The position numbers were made by a program, and so were the translations under genes. This document shows, piece by piece, positions 36,989-47,249 of a stretch of DNA of 64,000 nt; the stretch's first letter is position 1; every line of letters starts with the position of its first letter. Source of the stretch: Acidisoma sp. L85 (GTDB lineage: Bacteria; Pseudomonadota; Alphaproteobacteria; Acetobacterales; Acetobacteraceae); NCBI RefSeq assembly GCF_009765865.1, contig NZ_LMUQ01000084.1, positions 18,395 through 82,394 of the forward strand, in the 5' to 3' direction. Under the pieces are notes generated by a model. The model searched no databases. It was not told where the DNA came from and saw nothing but the letters and a program-made list of their open reading frames with translations.

Positions 36989-38122
36989 ATGCGAATAGCC
37001 GTTCCCGTCGAAATCGATGCTGATGAACCGCGCGTCGCGGCCACCGCGGAAACGGTCGGAAAGCTCATCAAGCTTGGTGCCACGGTCGTGGTGGCGCGTG
37101 GCGCGGGGATGCGATCGGGCATCCCGGATGCGGATTACGCGCAGGCCGGTGCCGATCTCGGCGACCCGGCCGAGGTAACGCGGACAGCCGATATCGTCCT
37201 GAAGGTGCGACGGCCAAAGCCGGAGGAGCTGCAGGCCTATCGCCCCGGCACGCTGGTTCTGGCGATCATGGACCCTTACGGCCAGGAAGCCGCGCTGGCG
37301 CAGATGGCGAGCGCCGGGCTGGTGGCTTTCGCGATGGAACTCATGCCGCGCATCACCCGGGCGCAGAGCATGGACGTGCTGTCCTCGCAGGCAAATCTCG
37401 CCGGCTACCGCGCGGTGATTGACGCCGCCAGCAGCTATGGCCGCGCCCTGCCGATGATGATGACGGCGGCGGGCACAGTGCCGGCGGCGCGGATTTTCGT
37501 GATGGGCGTCGGCGTCGCCGGACTTCAGGCGATCGCCACCGCGCGCCGGCTCGGCGCCATCGTGACCGCGACGGATGTGCGGCCGGCGGCGAAGGAGCAG
37601 GTGGCCTCCCTCGGCGCCAAGTTCCTGGCGGTGGAGGATGACGAGTTCCGCCAGGCGGAGAGCGCGACGGGTTATGCGAAGCCGATGTCGGCGGAATATC
37701 AGGCCAAGCAGGCCGAGCTTGTGGTGGGCCATATCGCCAAGCAGGATATCGTGGTGACCACGGCGCTCATTCCAGGCCGCCCGGCGCCGCGACTGGTGAA
37801 TGCGGCGATGGTCGCCTCGATGCGGCCGGGTTCGGTGATCGTCGATCTGGCGGTCGAGCGCGGCGGCAATGTCGAGGGCTCAGAAGCGGGGCGCGAGGTG
37901 GTGACGACGAACGGAGTGCGGATCTTGGGCCATGCCAATGTGGCTGGCCGGCTGCCGGCCTCGGCCTCAGCGCTCTATTCGCGCAACCTGCTCGCCTTCG
38001 TGGAGACGATGATCGACAAGACCAGCCAGGCCGTCAGTCCCAATTGGGACGACGAGCTGATCAAGGCCACGCTGCTGACGCACGACGGCCAGGTGGTGCA
38101 TCCCAATTTCAAGGCGGCCTAG
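36989..38122 (+). CDS. pntAA: NAD(P) transhydrogenase subunit alpha part 1
   Basis: The product is 377 residues, the NAD(H)-binding domain I. It starts MRIAVPVEIDADEPRVAATAE and has VMGVGVAGLQAIATARRLGA as dinucleotide-binding motif (about residues 171-190). With pntAb and pntB it uses the proton gradient to reduce NADP with NADH. The split alpha subunit is typical of alphaproteobacteria. Confidence 0.96.
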   Translation: MRIAVPVEIDADEPRVAATAETVGKLIKLGATVVVARGAGMRSGIPDADYAQAGADLGDPAEVTRTADIVLKVRRPKPEELQAYRPGTLVLAIMDPYGQEAALAQMASAGLVAFAMELMPRITRAQSMDVLSSQANLAGYRAVIDAASSYGRALPMMMTAAGTVPAARIFVMGVGVAGLQAIATARRLGAIVTATDVRPAAKEQVASLGAKFLAVEDDEFRQAESATGYAKPMSAEYQAKQAELVVGHIAKQDIVVTTALIPGRPAPRLVNAAMVASMRPGSVIVDLAVERGGNVEGSEAGREVVTTNGVRILGHANVAGRLPASASALYSRNLLAFVETMIDKTSQAVSPNWDDELIKATLLTHDGQVVHPNFKAA

Positions 38123-38214
38123 GTGGCCCGGCGGGAGAGTAACGACGCGGATCCTCGGCCAATGCCCAGGATGTCGAGGGAAGCGGCCGCCGAACGGCGC
38201 CAGGGGAAATCACG

Positions 38215-38607
38215 ATGAACGAGAACGCCGATCATATCGCCACCGGCGCGGGGGCAGCCGCCCATGTGCTTACCTTGGGAGTGGTGGATCCTTTCATCTT
38301 CCGCTTCGCGATCTTCGTGCTGGCGATCTTCGTCGGCTACTACGTGGTGTGGTCGGTGACCCCCGCCTTGCATACGCCGCTGATGGCGGTAACGAATGCG
38401 ATCTCCTCGGTGATCGTGGTCGGCGCGCTGCTCGCCGTTGGGGTTTCGCTGCATAACGTGATGAGCGGCGGCCCCTGGGTCGCGCGATGCTTCGGCTTCG
38501 TGGCGCTTGTGCTGGCGTCGATCAATATCTTCGGCGGCTTCCTGGTGACGCAGCGAATGCTCGGGATGTACAGACCCAAATCCGCGACCGCCGTGAAAAA
38601 GCACTGA
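38215..38607 (+). CDS. pntAB: NAD(P) transhydrogenase subunit alpha part 2
   Basis: The product is 130 residues, a small membrane protein with three to four helices ([46 protein letters not shown]). [19 protein letters not shown] is the conserved proton-channel part. It lies between pntAA and pntB, 9 bases before the latter. Confidence 0.95.
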   Translation: MNENADHIATGAGAAAHVLTLGVVDPFIFRFAIFVLAIFVGYYVVWSVTPALHTPLMAVTNAISSVIVVGALLAVGVSLHNVMSGGPWVARCFGFVALVLASINIFGGFLVTQRMLGMYRPKSATAVKKH

Positions 38608-38616
38608 GCGCGCGCC

Positions 38617-40014
38617 ATGTTCATCGACATCGCTCAGCTTCTTTATCTCGCCGCCGGCATCCTGTTCATTCTGGCATTGCGCGGTTTGTCTTCGCCGAGT
38701 TCGTCGCGCCGCGGCAACCTCATGGGCATGGCGGGCATGGCGATCGCCATTCTCACCACGCTCGCGGCGGCGCCCTCCGACAGTCTCGGCGGCTGGCTGC
38801 TCGTGATTTTCGGTCTCGCCATTGGCGGCGGCATCGGCGCCGTGGTCGCGCGGCGCGTGGCAATGACGGCGATGCCGCAGCTCATCGCGGCATTTCATTC
38901 GGGCGTCGGCCTCGCCGCGGTCTGCGTCGCGGCGGCGGCGTCCTACGCGCCGCAAGCCTTCAACATCGGCATTCCGGGCCATATCGATGGCGGTTCGCTG
39001 GTCGAGATGTCGATCGGCACGGCGATCGGCGCCATCACCTGCACGGGCTCCGTGATCGCCTTCGCCAAGCTCAACGGCAATATGTCCGGCCGGCCGATCA
39101 TGTTGCCGCAGCGGCACTTCATCAACCTGGCGCTTGTCGCGGCGATGGTGCTGTTGGTGATCCTGTTCCCGCTGACGCAGGCGCATATCGTGTTCTGGCT
39201 GATCGTGATCGCGGCTCTGGCTTTGGGCGTGCTCATGATCATTCCGATCGGCGGCGCGGATATGCCGGTCGTGGTGTCGATGCTCAATTCCTATTCGGGT
39301 TGGGCCGCTGCAGGCATCGGCTTCACGCTCGGCAACCTGGCGCTGATCATTACCGGCGCGCTGGTCGGCTCATCCGGCGCTATCCTGAGCTACATCATGT
39401 GCAGTGCGATGAACCGCAGCTTCGTCTCGGTCATTCTCGGCGGCTTCGGCGGCGAGGATGCGGTGGCGGGCGGCGGTGTGGTTGAGACGCGGCCGGTCAA
39501 GCAGGGTGCCGCCGAGGATGCCGCGTTCATCATGAAGAATGCCGGCAAGGTCATCATCGTTCCCGGCTACGGCATGGCGGTGGCGCAGGCGCAGCACGCG
39601 CTGCGCGAGATGGCGGACCGCCTGAAGGAGGAGGGTGTCGATGTGCGCTACGCCATCCATCCGGTGGCCGGGCGCATGCCGGGCCACATGAACGTGCTGC
39701 TGGCCGAGGCGAATGTGCCGTATGACGAGGTGTTCGAGCTTGAGGACATCAACGCCGAATTCGGACAGGCGGATGTGGCCTTCGTGATCGGCGCGAATGA
39801 CGTGACGAACCCGGCGGCGAAAACCGACCGCAGCTCGCCGATTTTCGGCATGCCGATTCTGGAAGTGGACAAGGCGAAGACGGTGTTGTTCGTCAAGCGC
39901 GGTATGGGCTCGGGTTATTCGGGCGTCGAGAATCAGCTGTTCTTCAAGGACAACACGATGATGCTGTTCGGCGACGCGAAGAAGATGGTCGAGCAGATTC
40001 TTAAGGCGCTGTAG
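38617..40014 (+). CDS. pntB: NAD(P) transhydrogenase subunit beta
   Basis: The product is 465 residues. About nine membrane helices are followed by the NADP(H)-binding domain III with IIVPGYGMAVAQAQHALREM (about residues 305-325), HPVAGRMPGHMNVLLAEA and VIGANDVTNPAA. It completes the transhydrogenase. A short palindromic element follows. Confidence 0.96.
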   Translation: MFIDIAQLLYLAAGILFILALRGLSSPSSSRRGNLMGMAGMAIAILTTLAAAPSDSLGGWLLVIFGLAIGGGIGAVVARRVAMTAMPQLIAAFHSGVGLAAVCVAAAASYAPQAFNIGIPGHIDGGSLVEMSIGTAIGAITCTGSVIAFAKLNGNMSGRPIMLPQRHFINLALVAAMVLLVILFPLTQAHIVFWLIVIAALALGVLMIIPIGGADMPVVVSMLNSYSGWAAAGIGFTLGNLALIITGALVGSSGAILSYIMCSAMNRSFVSVILGGFGGEDAVAGGGVVETRPVKQGAAEDAAFIMKNAGKVIIVPGYGMAVAQAQHALREMADRLKEEGVDVRYAIHPVAGRMPGHMNVLLAEANVPYDEVFELEDINAEFGQADVAFVIGANDVTNPAAKTDRSSPIFGMPILEVDKAKTVLFVKRGMGSGYSGVENQLFFKDNTMMLFGDAKKMVEQILKAL

Positions 40015-40066
40015 GTGGGGGTTGGAGAGTGCGTGGCGGGCGCATTCTCCAATAGATTCGTCTCCT

Positions 40067-40096
40067 CGTCATGCTCGGCGAAGGCCGAGGATGACG
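40067..40096. repeat. Dispersed palindromic element, copy 5 (minimal hairpin)
   Basis: A 30-base copy with only the outer hairpin: CGTCATGCTCGGCG, AAG, GCCGAGGATGACG. It lies between the converging ends of pntB and the substrate-binding protein gene, suited to act as a two-way terminator. Confidence 0.8.
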
Positions 40097-40123
40097 TGGA
40101 GGCGATAGCCAAGTTCCGAAATT

Positions 40124-41131
40124 TTACTTATCGATGAACTGCGGATCGATGACGGTCGGATAAGTCACCGGCATTTTGATCTTGCCGAGCTTGCCCCAGA
40201 TGTCGAGGCCGAGGGTGATGACCTTATCGGCCGGGCCGGGGTTCTGCACCGTGCCGAAATAGCTCTTGTTCATCGCCGCATCATAGAAATTCACGCCGCC
40301 CGCGGCAGCCGTGAAATCCGCTGGCTTGGAGAGATAGCCGCCGACGCTTTTCGCCATATCGGCATAAGCCTCCGCCTGATGCGTCTTGGTGTATTCGACG
40401 GCTTTGAGCACGCCCGAGACCATCGCATCTACGTCCGCCGCTTGCTTCTGGATGACATCGCAACGGAAGATCAGCACGTCGAGAATGACGCCTGGCGTCG
40501 AGGCGCTGCTGACGAGAACCTTGCCCTTGTTGTGCTCTCGCACGAAGGAGAGATTGGGTTCCCAGGTGACGGCGGCGGGGATGCGGCCGGCGATGAAGGC
40601 GGCGGCGGCGGCGTCTGCCGTCATGTTCACCACCTTGAAGTCGCTTTGTGTCATGCCCTGCTGCGCGAGCAGATAGTTGAACCAGAACTGGCTCGTCGAG
40701 CCCTCGTTCATGGCGATCGACTTGCCTTTGAGGTCGGCGATGCTGGTGACGTCCTTGCCCGTCACCATGCCGTCGCCGCCATGGCTGTCGTCCAGCGCCA
40801 TCACCGCCTTGAAGCAGAAATCCTTCGAGCGATACTTGAGAATTTCGTCGAGCGTGACCGCGGTGCCCTGGATCTGCCCGGCCGCCATGGCGCCCATCGA
40901 GAGCGTCGAATCACCGACGATCCGCAAATCGACGTCGAGACCCTTCTCCTTGTAGTAGCCAAGGTCGCGCGCGAGGAACATCGGGCCGTAACCGACCCAG
41001 GTTGTCATGGTTACCGTGAGGTGTCCTGCTTGTGCCGGCAACGCGAAGCCAAGGCCGGCGAGCGCTGTCGCCGCTAAGCCAGCAGCCGTGCGCCGAGCGC
41101 GTCGGCCGAGGCGAGATCCTAGTCCGGTCAT
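40124..41131 (-). CDS. NitT/TauT-type ABC substrate-binding protein
   Basis: The product is 335 residues from the ATG at 41131, behind AAGGGAG. A signal peptide with basic N-region (GRRARRTAAGLAATALAGLGFALPAQA, about residues 9-35) precedes an NMT1/THI5-like fold with WVGYGPMFLARDLGYYKEKGLDV. Relatives bind nitrate, taurine, sulfonates or thiamine precursors. The substrate is not readable. It ends a permease-ATPase-binding protein set. Confidence 0.88.
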   Translation of the reverse strand: MTGLGSRLGRRARRTAAGLAATALAGLGFALPAQAGHLTVTMTTWVGYGPMFLARDLGYYKEKGLDVDLRIVGDSTLSMGAMAAGQIQGTAVTLDEILKYRSKDFCFKAVMALDDSHGGDGMVTGKDVTSIADLKGKSIAMNEGSTSQFWFNYLLAQQGMTQSDFKVVNMTADAAAAAFIAGRIPAAVTWEPNLSFVREHNKGKVLVSSASTPGVILDVLIFRCDVIQKQAADVDAMVSGVLKAVEYTKTHQAEAYADMAKSVGGYLSKPADFTAAAGGVNFYDAAMNKSYFGTVQNPGPADKVITLGLDIWGKLGKIKMPVTYPTVIDPQFIDK

Positions 41132-41213
41132 CGACGTTAACTCCCTTGTTGTTAAGAATGGGTTTTGGAAACCGCAAGACGGCGAAACAGGGCGGCCGAT
41201 CTGTGCGATGACA

Positions 41214-42026
41214 TCAGTGGTCCTCGTCGATCTCATCCTGCAGCAGATGCAGGATGCGGCGCTTGATGGCGATGAACTCGGGGTCCATCACCATTTCCAG
41301 CGAACGCGGGCGGGGGATCGGAACATCGATCGTTTCCTTCATGCGCCCCGGCCGCGCGGTCATCACATGCACGCGGTCACCGAGCAGCACCGCTTCGTCG
41401 ATATCATGCGTCACGAACAGCACCGTTTTGTGTGTGTGTTCCCAAACACGCAGCAACAGCTTCTGCATCACCGAGCGTGTCTGGCTGTCGAGCGCTCCAA
41501 AAGGTTCGTCCATCAGCAGGATCTGCGGATCATTGGCGAGCGCACGGGCGATCGCGACGCGTTGTTTCATGCCGCCGGAGAGTTGCTTTGGATAATGCTG
41601 CGCAAAAGCGACTAGCCCGACCTCGGACAGATAATGCGCGACGATCTCGCGGCGTTCCTTCGCGGGAACGCCACGCCGGCGCGGGCCGAATTCGATATTC
41701 TCGGCGACCGTCAGCCAGGGGAAGAGCGTGTAGGCCTGGAAGACCATGCCGCGATCGAGGCCCGGCCCATCCACCGGCTTGCCGCCGACCACAATCTCGC
41801 CGCCGGTTACATCGATGAGGCCGGCCGCGAGGTACAGCAGGCTCGACTTGCCGCAGCCGGATGGGCCGACGATGACGGCGAATTCCTTGTCGGCGACCTC
41901 GAAGGAAACCCCGTCGAGTGCGAGCGTCGTCTGCTTGCCGGTGACGTAGCTGAGCTCGACATGCCGCGCCTGCAACCGACCGGTACCTGCGGTCTGGCGA
42001 GGTTCTGACGTCAGAACAGCGCTCAT
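41214..42026 (-). CDS. NitT/TauT-type ABC ATPase
   Basis: The product is 270 residues from the ATG at 42026, overlapping the permease stop by 4 bases. Walker A is GPSGCGKSS (about residue 54), signature LSGGMKQRVAIARA, Walker B ILLMDEPFGALD. The pattern FPWLTVAENIEFG is typical of SsuB/TauB-like ATPases. It energises the adjacent importer. Confidence 0.93.
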   Translation of the reverse strand: MSAVLTSEPRQTAGTGRLQARHVELSYVTGKQTTLALDGVSFEVADKEFAVIVGPSGCGKSSLLYLAAGLIDVTGGEIVVGGKPVDGPGLDRGMVFQAYTLFPWLTVAENIEFGPRRRGVPAKERREIVAHYLSEVGLVAFAQHYPKQLSGGMKQRVAIARALANDPQILLMDEPFGALDSQTRSVMQKLLLRVWEHTHKTVLFVTHDIDEAVLLGDRVHVMTARPGRMKETIDVPIPRPRSLEMVMDPEFIAIKRRILHLLQDEIDEDH

Positions 42027-42886
42027 TGCGCCCAGCCCGCGAAGCGCAGGCGCAACAGGCGGAAGAAGGAATCCGTGATGAGGCCGAGCAAACCGATGAT
42101 GCCGATCGCCATGAAGATCACATCGACCTCGAAGCCGCGCATCGCCTGCATGCTCATATAGCCGAGACCGCTGCTGGCGGCGACGAGTTCCGCGACGACG
42201 AGGTAGGTCCAGGCCCAGCCCATGGTGATGCGCAGCGTGTCGATGATGCCCGGCCGCGCCGCCGGCAGCAGCACATGCAGCAGCACGTCCTTGCGGGAAG
42301 CGCCGAGGGTATAGGAGGCGTTGAGCATATCCTCGGGCACCGTGCGGACCACGTCCATGATCATGACGATCTGCTGGAAGAAGGTGCCGAAGATGATGAT
42401 CGCCACGCGCTGGCTTAGGCCCAAGCCGATCCACAGGATGAACAGCGGCACGAAAGCCGTGACTGGCAGATAGCGGATGAAATTGACGATCGGCTCCAGC
42501 GCCGACTGCACAAGGCGGAAGGTGCCCATCAGCATGCCGAGCGGGACGGCGACGATCGACGAGATGAAGAAACCGAGCAGGATGACCTGCACGCTCGCCC
42601 AGATATTCGGCCAGATGCTGCCGTCCTGAATGACCGAGATGGTGCGCATGACCACAGCGCTCGGGGTCGGCAGGAAGATATCCGGCATCACCCCGCCATA
42701 AGTGAGGATCGACCAGACCAGCAGTACGACGAGCCAGACGGAGACGCCGGCGATCAGGGCGACGGTGCGGGAGACGGGCGCGCGGGGCGTCAGGGCACGG
42801 CTGGCGAAGGATCGGCGCCGTCGCGTTGCCACGGGCGCATCACGAAGGGGCGGGGGCGCGGCGGCTTCGGTCACAACGCTGCTCAT
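42023..42886 (-). CDS. NitT/TauT-type ABC permease
   Basis: The product is 287 residues from ATG 42886; an ATG 36 bases upstream is also open and neither has a clear ribosome site. About six helices are seen, with the EAA-like loop ASYTLGASRKDVLLHVLLPAARPGI (near residues 180-205). The hydrophilic N-terminal 45 residues are unusual in being Arg/Ala-rich. It leads the operon. Confidence 0.9.
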   Translation of the reverse strand: MSSVVTEAAAPPPLRDAPVATRRRRSFASRALTPRAPVSRTVALIAGVSVWLVVLLVWSILTYGGVMPDIFLPTPSAVVMRTISVIQDGSIWPNIWASVQVILLGFFISSIVAVPLGMLMGTFRLVQSALEPIVNFIRYLPVTAFVPLFILWIGLGLSQRVAIIIFGTFFQQIVMIMDVVRTVPEDMLNASYTLGASRKDVLLHVLLPAARPGIIDTLRITMGWAWTYLVVAELVAASSGLGYMSMQAMRGFEVDVIFMAIGIIGLLGLITDSFFRLLRLRFAGWAQ

Positions 42887-43029
42887 GCAACAGTCACAGC
42901 AAGAACCGTGCCATTTGTCCATGAGGCTGGGAAGGTATGGCCTGTCATGGCAAAGGCCGGAACGGGGTCCGGCCTTTGCGTGATCTTGTTCTGTTCAGTC
43001 CGCAGTTGGCGAATAATGCGGCGGGAGAC

Positions 43030-43311
43030 TCAGCTTTTCTTGAGACGCCGCTTATTGGCGGCGACGCGGGTCCGGTAGAGGCGGGTCACGGCGGCCGCGC
43101 CCTTATCGGGTTTGCCGGTGACGGCGGCTTGCCAGAGCAGGATCTGCGCCTCGGCCGCTGCCTGGACTTTCTCGGTCACCATGCGCCGCGATTCCGTGTG
43201 GCTGGCAGCACCGCCCCGTCCGATTTTGGCGAGGCGCATTGCCATCACCTGGGGCACATCCAGGGCGAGGCGGAAGGCGTCCGACATTCCGTAGCCCTTG
43301 CGTCGCGTCAT
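43030..43311 (-). CDS. Small conserved hypothetical, basic helical protein
   Basis: The product is 93 residues behind a GGGAGA site. It is helical and basic with a KKS C-terminus, and includes MRLAKIGRGGAASHTESRRMVTEKVQAAAEAQ (residues 25-56). No known catalytic motif is seen. The pattern suggests a small phasin-like or nucleoid-like helical protein, but I cannot assign a family. Confidence 0.65.
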   Translation of the reverse strand: MTRRKGYGMSDAFRLALDVPQVMAMRLAKIGRGGAASHTESRRMVTEKVQAAAEAQILLWQAAVTGKPDKGAAAVTRLYRTRVAANKRRLKKS

Positions 43312-43388
43312 CGATGGTCTCCCGTGGACTTACTCAGACCTCAGATGGGCTATGTGGGCAGCCTGCCAATGCGGCCAATCCAAAGATC

Positions 43389-43475
43389 CGTCATGGCACG
43401 CGAAGGCGTGCCATCCACGCCATGCCTTCGTGGAGTAAGCAAGGCGTGGATGCTCGGCCTTCGCCGAGCATGACG
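43389..43475. repeat. Dispersed palindromic element, copy 6 (full form)
   Basis: The most complete copy: left hairpin GGCACGCGAAGGCGTGCC, then ATCCACGCC, a 24-base centre, GGCGTGGAT, right hairpin GCTCGGCCTTCGCCGAGC, bounded by CGTCAT and ATGACG. It lies between a small hypothetical gene and icd. Confidence 0.88.
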
Positions 43476-43544
43476 CGAGGGAATGACCAAGGTTCAAGCC
43501 AAAGACATCCGGCTCCAGACCGCGCCCATCCTAAGCTTGGCCTC

Positions 43545-44765
43545 TCAGGATTTCGCCATCGCGGCGCGGAGGTTGTCGTCGAGCTTGGCGAGGAAGTCCT
43601 GCGTTGTCAGGAAGGGCTGCTCGCGGGAGATCAGGCTGGAGAGATCCTTCGTCATGAACCCGGCCTCGACCGTTTCGACGCAAACGCGCTCCAGCGTTTC
43701 GGCGAAGGCGGTGACATCGGGCGTATTGTCGAAGCGGCCGCGATAGATCAGGCCGCGCGTCCAGGCGAAGATGCTGGCGATCGGGTTGGTGCTGGTTGGC
43801 CGGCCCTTCTGGTGCTCGCGATAGTGGCGCGTGACGGTGCCATGGGCCGCCTCGCTCTCGATCACCGTGCCATCCGGATTGAGCAGCACGCTGGTCATGA
43901 GGCCGAGCGAACCGAAGCCCTGCGCCACGATGTCGCTTTCCACGTCACCGTCGTAATTCTTACAGGCCCAGACATAGCCGCCGTTCCACTTCAGCGCGCT
44001 GGCGACCATGTCATCGATCAGGCGGTGCTCATAGGTGATGCCGAGCGCGTCGAACTGCGTCTTGAACTCGGCGTTGAAGATTTCCTCGAAGGTGTCCTTG
44101 AACATGCCGTCATAGGCTTTGAGGATGGTGTTCTTCGTCGAGAGATACACGGGATACTTGCGCGACAACCCGTAGTTGAAGCTTGCGCGGGCAAAGCCCT
44201 GGATCGAGGCGAGGGTGTTGTGGATGCCAAGTGCGACGCCGGGGCCTTTGAAGTCATGGACTTCGAGTTCCAGCGGAGCGCTGCCATCCGCCGGCACATA
44301 GTTCAGAGTGACGCGGCCTGGGCCGGGGATTTTGGTTTCGGCGGCACGGTAGATGTCGCCATAGGCGTGGCGGCCGATGACGATCGGCTCATTCCAATGC
44401 GGCACTAGGCGCGGCACGTTGCTGCAGATGATGGGCTCGCGGAAAATCGTGCCGTCGAGGATGTTGCGGATCGTGCCGTTGGGGCTGCGCCACATCTTCT
44501 TGAGGCCGAACTCGGTAACACGCGCCTCATCCGGCGTGATGGTCGCGCATTTTACGCCGACGCCATATTGCTTGATGGCGTTGGCGGCATCGACCGTCAC
44601 CTGGTCGTCCGTCTGGTCCCGATACTCGATGCCGAGGTCGTAATATTTGAGGTCGATGTCCAGATAGGGGACGATGAGCTTGTCCTTGATGAAGCCCCAG
44701 ATAATCCGGGTCATCTCGTCGCCGTCGAGCTCGACGACGGGGGTCTTCACCTTGATTTTGGCCAT
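43545..44765 (-). CDS. icd: NADP-dependent isocitrate dehydrogenase
   Basis: The product is 406 residues from the ATG at 44765, giving [20 protein letters not shown]. This is the eukaryote-like class II NADP enzyme: [16 protein letters not shown], the substrate motif [13 protein letters not shown] (residues about 94-106), and [10 protein letters not shown]. It makes 2-oxoglutarate and NADPH in the TCA cycle. Confidence 0.96.
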   Translation of the reverse strand: MAKIKVKTPVVELDGDEMTRIIWGFIKDKLIVPYLDIDLKYYDLGIEYRDQTDDQVTVDAANAIKQYGVGVKCATITPDEARVTEFGLKKMWRSPNGTIRNILDGTIFREPIICSNVPRLVPHWNEPIVIGRHAYGDIYRAAETKIPGPGRVTLNYVPADGSAPLELEVHDFKGPGVALGIHNTLASIQGFARASFNYGLSRKYPVYLSTKNTILKAYDGMFKDTFEEIFNAEFKTQFDALGITYEHRLIDDMVASALKWNGGYVWACKNYDGDVESDIVAQGFGSLGLMTSVLLNPDGTVIESEAAHGTVTRHYREHQKGRPTSTNPIASIFAWTRGLIYRGRFDNTPDVTAFAETLERVCVETVEAGFMTKDLSSLISREQPFLTTQDFLAKLDDNLRAAMAKS

Positions 44766-44868
44766 AGGGCAGCATTCCTTGCGTGTCTCGGAGGGCATCG
44801 GACTGTAGCGCTACGGCAAAATCGCACCTCACCCGAGCCTGAGCAACCCCAGGCGGCGCGCCGCAGCC

Positions 44869-45861
44869 TCAGCCTGAGCGGCGGCGCAACAGGCGGGCGA
44901 GGCTGAGAAGGCCGAGGCCGATCACCCCCGCAGCAATGGCGTTGCGGTGCCGGCTGGTCGCCATCTCCAGGCTTTGCGGCCGGGCTTGACTGTCGAAGCG
45001 GCCATGCGAGGTCGCGTGGCCCGGCACGCTCTCGAACAGGTTCGACGGCGGGTTCATCGGCAGCCGTTCCTCGGCCATTTGGGAGCTGTAGCCGAAATGG
45101 GCGAGGTAGTGGTCGAGCAGGCCGGGCGCGATCATGTTGCCGACGATCGCCTTGATCGAGGAAAAGCCGACCCAGACCTCTCGCCGGCGGCAGGTGGCGG
45201 CGAAAGCGATGGCGCGGGCGGCGACCTCCGGCTGGAAGATCGGCGGCACCGGCTGGGCGCGGTGGCCGGTCTTGTTCATTGCCCAGTCGAATTGCGGCGT
45301 GTTGACCGCCGGCAAGTGCACCATCGTGAGGTGGATCCTGGAGCGGTCGTGCAGCAACTCCGACCGTAGGGAGTCCGTGAAGCCGCGCACCGCGAATTTC
45401 GCGCCGCAATAGGCGGATTGCAGCGGCACCGAGCGATAGGCCAGCGCTGAGCCGACATTGATGATCGTGCCGCGGTCACGCGTTTTCATGCGTTCCAGTG
45501 CGACGACGGTGCCGTAAACCTGGCCGAGATAGGTGACCTCCGTCGCGCGGCGGAACTCGGCGGCGCTGATGGTGCCGACGGCGCCGAAGATCGTTGCCAT
45601 GGCGGCGTTGATCCAGACATCGATGGGGCCGAGTTCGTTCTCCACCCGGTCGGCGGCCTGCTTGACCGCTTCGGAATCCGCGACATCGGTTGGAATGGCG
45701 AGAGCGCGCACGCCCATGGCACGCAGCTTGGCGGCGAGATCCTCCAACCGCTCCGCATTGCGGGCGAGGAGGGCCACGTCATCGCCGCGCCGGGCGAATT
45801 CGAAAGCGGTGGCGCGGCCGACGCCGGCGCTCGATCCGGTGATCACGACAATCCGCCCCAT
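44869..45861 (-). CDS. Short-chain dehydrogenase/reductase
   Basis: The product is 330 residues from the ATG at 45861. The Rossmann motif VITGSSAGVGRATA (residues 6-19), the catalytic Ser region (INVGSALAYRS) and YCGAK are present. The canonical NNAG is replaced by NAAM here. A long C-terminal extension of about 80 residues ends in a hydrophobic stretch (AIAAGVIGLGLLSLARLL), a likely membrane anchor. Substrate unknown. Divergent from fdhA. Confidence 0.88.
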   Translation of the reverse strand: MGRIVVITGSSAGVGRATAFEFARRGDDVALLARNAERLEDLAAKLRAMGVRALAIPTDVADSEAVKQAADRVENELGPIDVWINAAMATIFGAVGTISAAEFRRATEVTYLGQVYGTVVALERMKTRDRGTIINVGSALAYRSVPLQSAYCGAKFAVRGFTDSLRSELLHDRSRIHLTMVHLPAVNTPQFDWAMNKTGHRAQPVPPIFQPEVAARAIAFAATCRRREVWVGFSSIKAIVGNMIAPGLLDHYLAHFGYSSQMAEERLPMNPPSNLFESVPGHATSHGRFDSQARPQSLEMATSRHRNAIAAGVIGLGLLSLARLLRRRSG

Positions 45862-46035
45862 GCTCGTCTTCCCGTTGCCTTTTCCGGAAGCTTGGGCCGA
45901 GGCGGCAGGCTTCAACCGGTGCGTCGGGTCGGGGCATTGAAGTGATTGGCGGAAAGTCCCAGGCTAGGGGCGAAGGCCCGCGGCCGGAGGGTGCTCCGGC
46001 GGGTGAGATGGGCCGAGAGCACAGGGAGCATTCGC

Positions 46036-47226
46036 ATGAGCGGCAATCGCGGCGTCGTCTATCTCGGACCCAAGCACGTCGAAGTGCAGGATATCCCCGA
46101 CCCCAAGCTGCAGGCGCCCGACGGCCGCAAGATCGAACACGCGGCCATCCTTAAGATCGTCGCGACGAATATCTGCGGATCCGATCAACATATGGTGCGC
46201 GGACGGACGACGGCCGAGGCCGGGCTGGTGCTGGGCCATGAGATCACCGGCGAGATCATCGAGGTGGGGCGTGACGTCGAGATGGTCGCGAAAGGCGATC
46301 TGGTCTCCGTGCCGTTCAATGTCGCCTGCGGGCGCTGCCGCACCTGTCGCGCGCAGGATTCGGGCGTGTGCCTGACGGTGAACCCGGGGCGGCCGGGCGG
46401 CGCCTATGGGTATGTCGATATGGGCGGCTGGATCGGCGGGCAGGCGCGCTACGTCATGGTGCCCTATGCCGACTTCAACCTCATGAAATTCCCGGACAAG
46501 GCTCAGGCGATGGCCAAGATCCGCGATCTCACGATGCTGACCGATATCTTCCCGACCGGCTTTCATGGCGCGGTGAACGCCAAGGTCGGCGTCGGTTCCA
46601 CGGTTTATGTGGCGGGCGCGGGACCAGTGGGGATGGCGGCTGCCGCCTCGGCTCGGCTCTTGGGCGCGGCGGTGACGATGGTGGGCGATTTCAACAAGGA
46701 CCGGCTGGCCCACGCCAAGAAGATGGGTTTCGAACCGATCGACCTCGGGAAGCATGACCGCCTCGGCGAGATGATCGCCCAGGTGGTCGGCGTGCCGGAG
46801 GTCGATTCCGCGATCGACGCGGTGGGCTTCGAGGCGCGCGGCCATTCCGGTGGGGAGCAGCCGGCGGTGGTGTTGAACCAGATGATGGAGATCACCCGCG
46901 CGGCCGGCGCCATCGGCATTCCGGGCCTGTACGTGACGGCCGACCCGGGCGCCGTGGACGATGCCGCCAAGAAGGGCAGCCTGTCGCTGCGTTTCGGCGA
47001 GGGCTGGTCGAAGGCGCATAGCTTCCACACGGGCCAGACGCCGGTGCTGCGCTACAACCGCAACCTGATGCAGGCGATCCTCCATGGGCGCGTTAACATC
47101 GCCGAAATCGTTAATGCCCAGGTGATCTCGCTGGAGGAAGCACCGAAGGGCTACGAGACCTTCGATGCCGGCGCGGCGGTGAAGTATGTGATCGATCCGC
47201 ATGGGCTGATCGCGAAGGCGGCATAG
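46036..47226 (+). CDS. fdhA: Glutathione-independent formaldehyde dehydrogenase
   Basis: The product is 396 residues from the ATG at 46036, behind GGGAG. It is a zinc alcohol dehydrogenase-type protein: the catalytic zinc region NICGSDQHMVRG, HEITGEI, the structural zinc set in CGRCRTCRAQDSGVC, and dinucleotide motif VAGAGPVGMAAA. The long insertion PGRPGGAYGYVDMGGWIGG is typical of FdhA and formaldehyde dismutase. It oxidises formaldehyde with NAD without glutathione. Confidence 0.93.
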   Translation: MSGNRGVVYLGPKHVEVQDIPDPKLQAPDGRKIEHAAILKIVATNICGSDQHMVRGRTTAEAGLVLGHEITGEIIEVGRDVEMVAKGDLVSVPFNVACGRCRTCRAQDSGVCLTVNPGRPGGAYGYVDMGGWIGGQARYVMVPYADFNLMKFPDKAQAMAKIRDLTMLTDIFPTGFHGAVNAKVGVGSTVYVAGAGPVGMAAAASARLLGAAVTMVGDFNKDRLAHAKKMGFEPIDLGKHDRLGEMIAQVVGVPEVDSAIDAVGFEARGHSGGEQPAVVLNQMMEITRAAGAIGIPGLYVTADPGAVDDAAKKGSLSLRFGEGWSKAHSFHTGQTPVLRYNRNLMQAILHGRVNIAEIVNAQVISLEEAPKGYETFDAGAAVKYVIDPHGLIAKAA

Positions 47227-47249
47227 GCAGAGCGACGGCGCTTCGCCAT

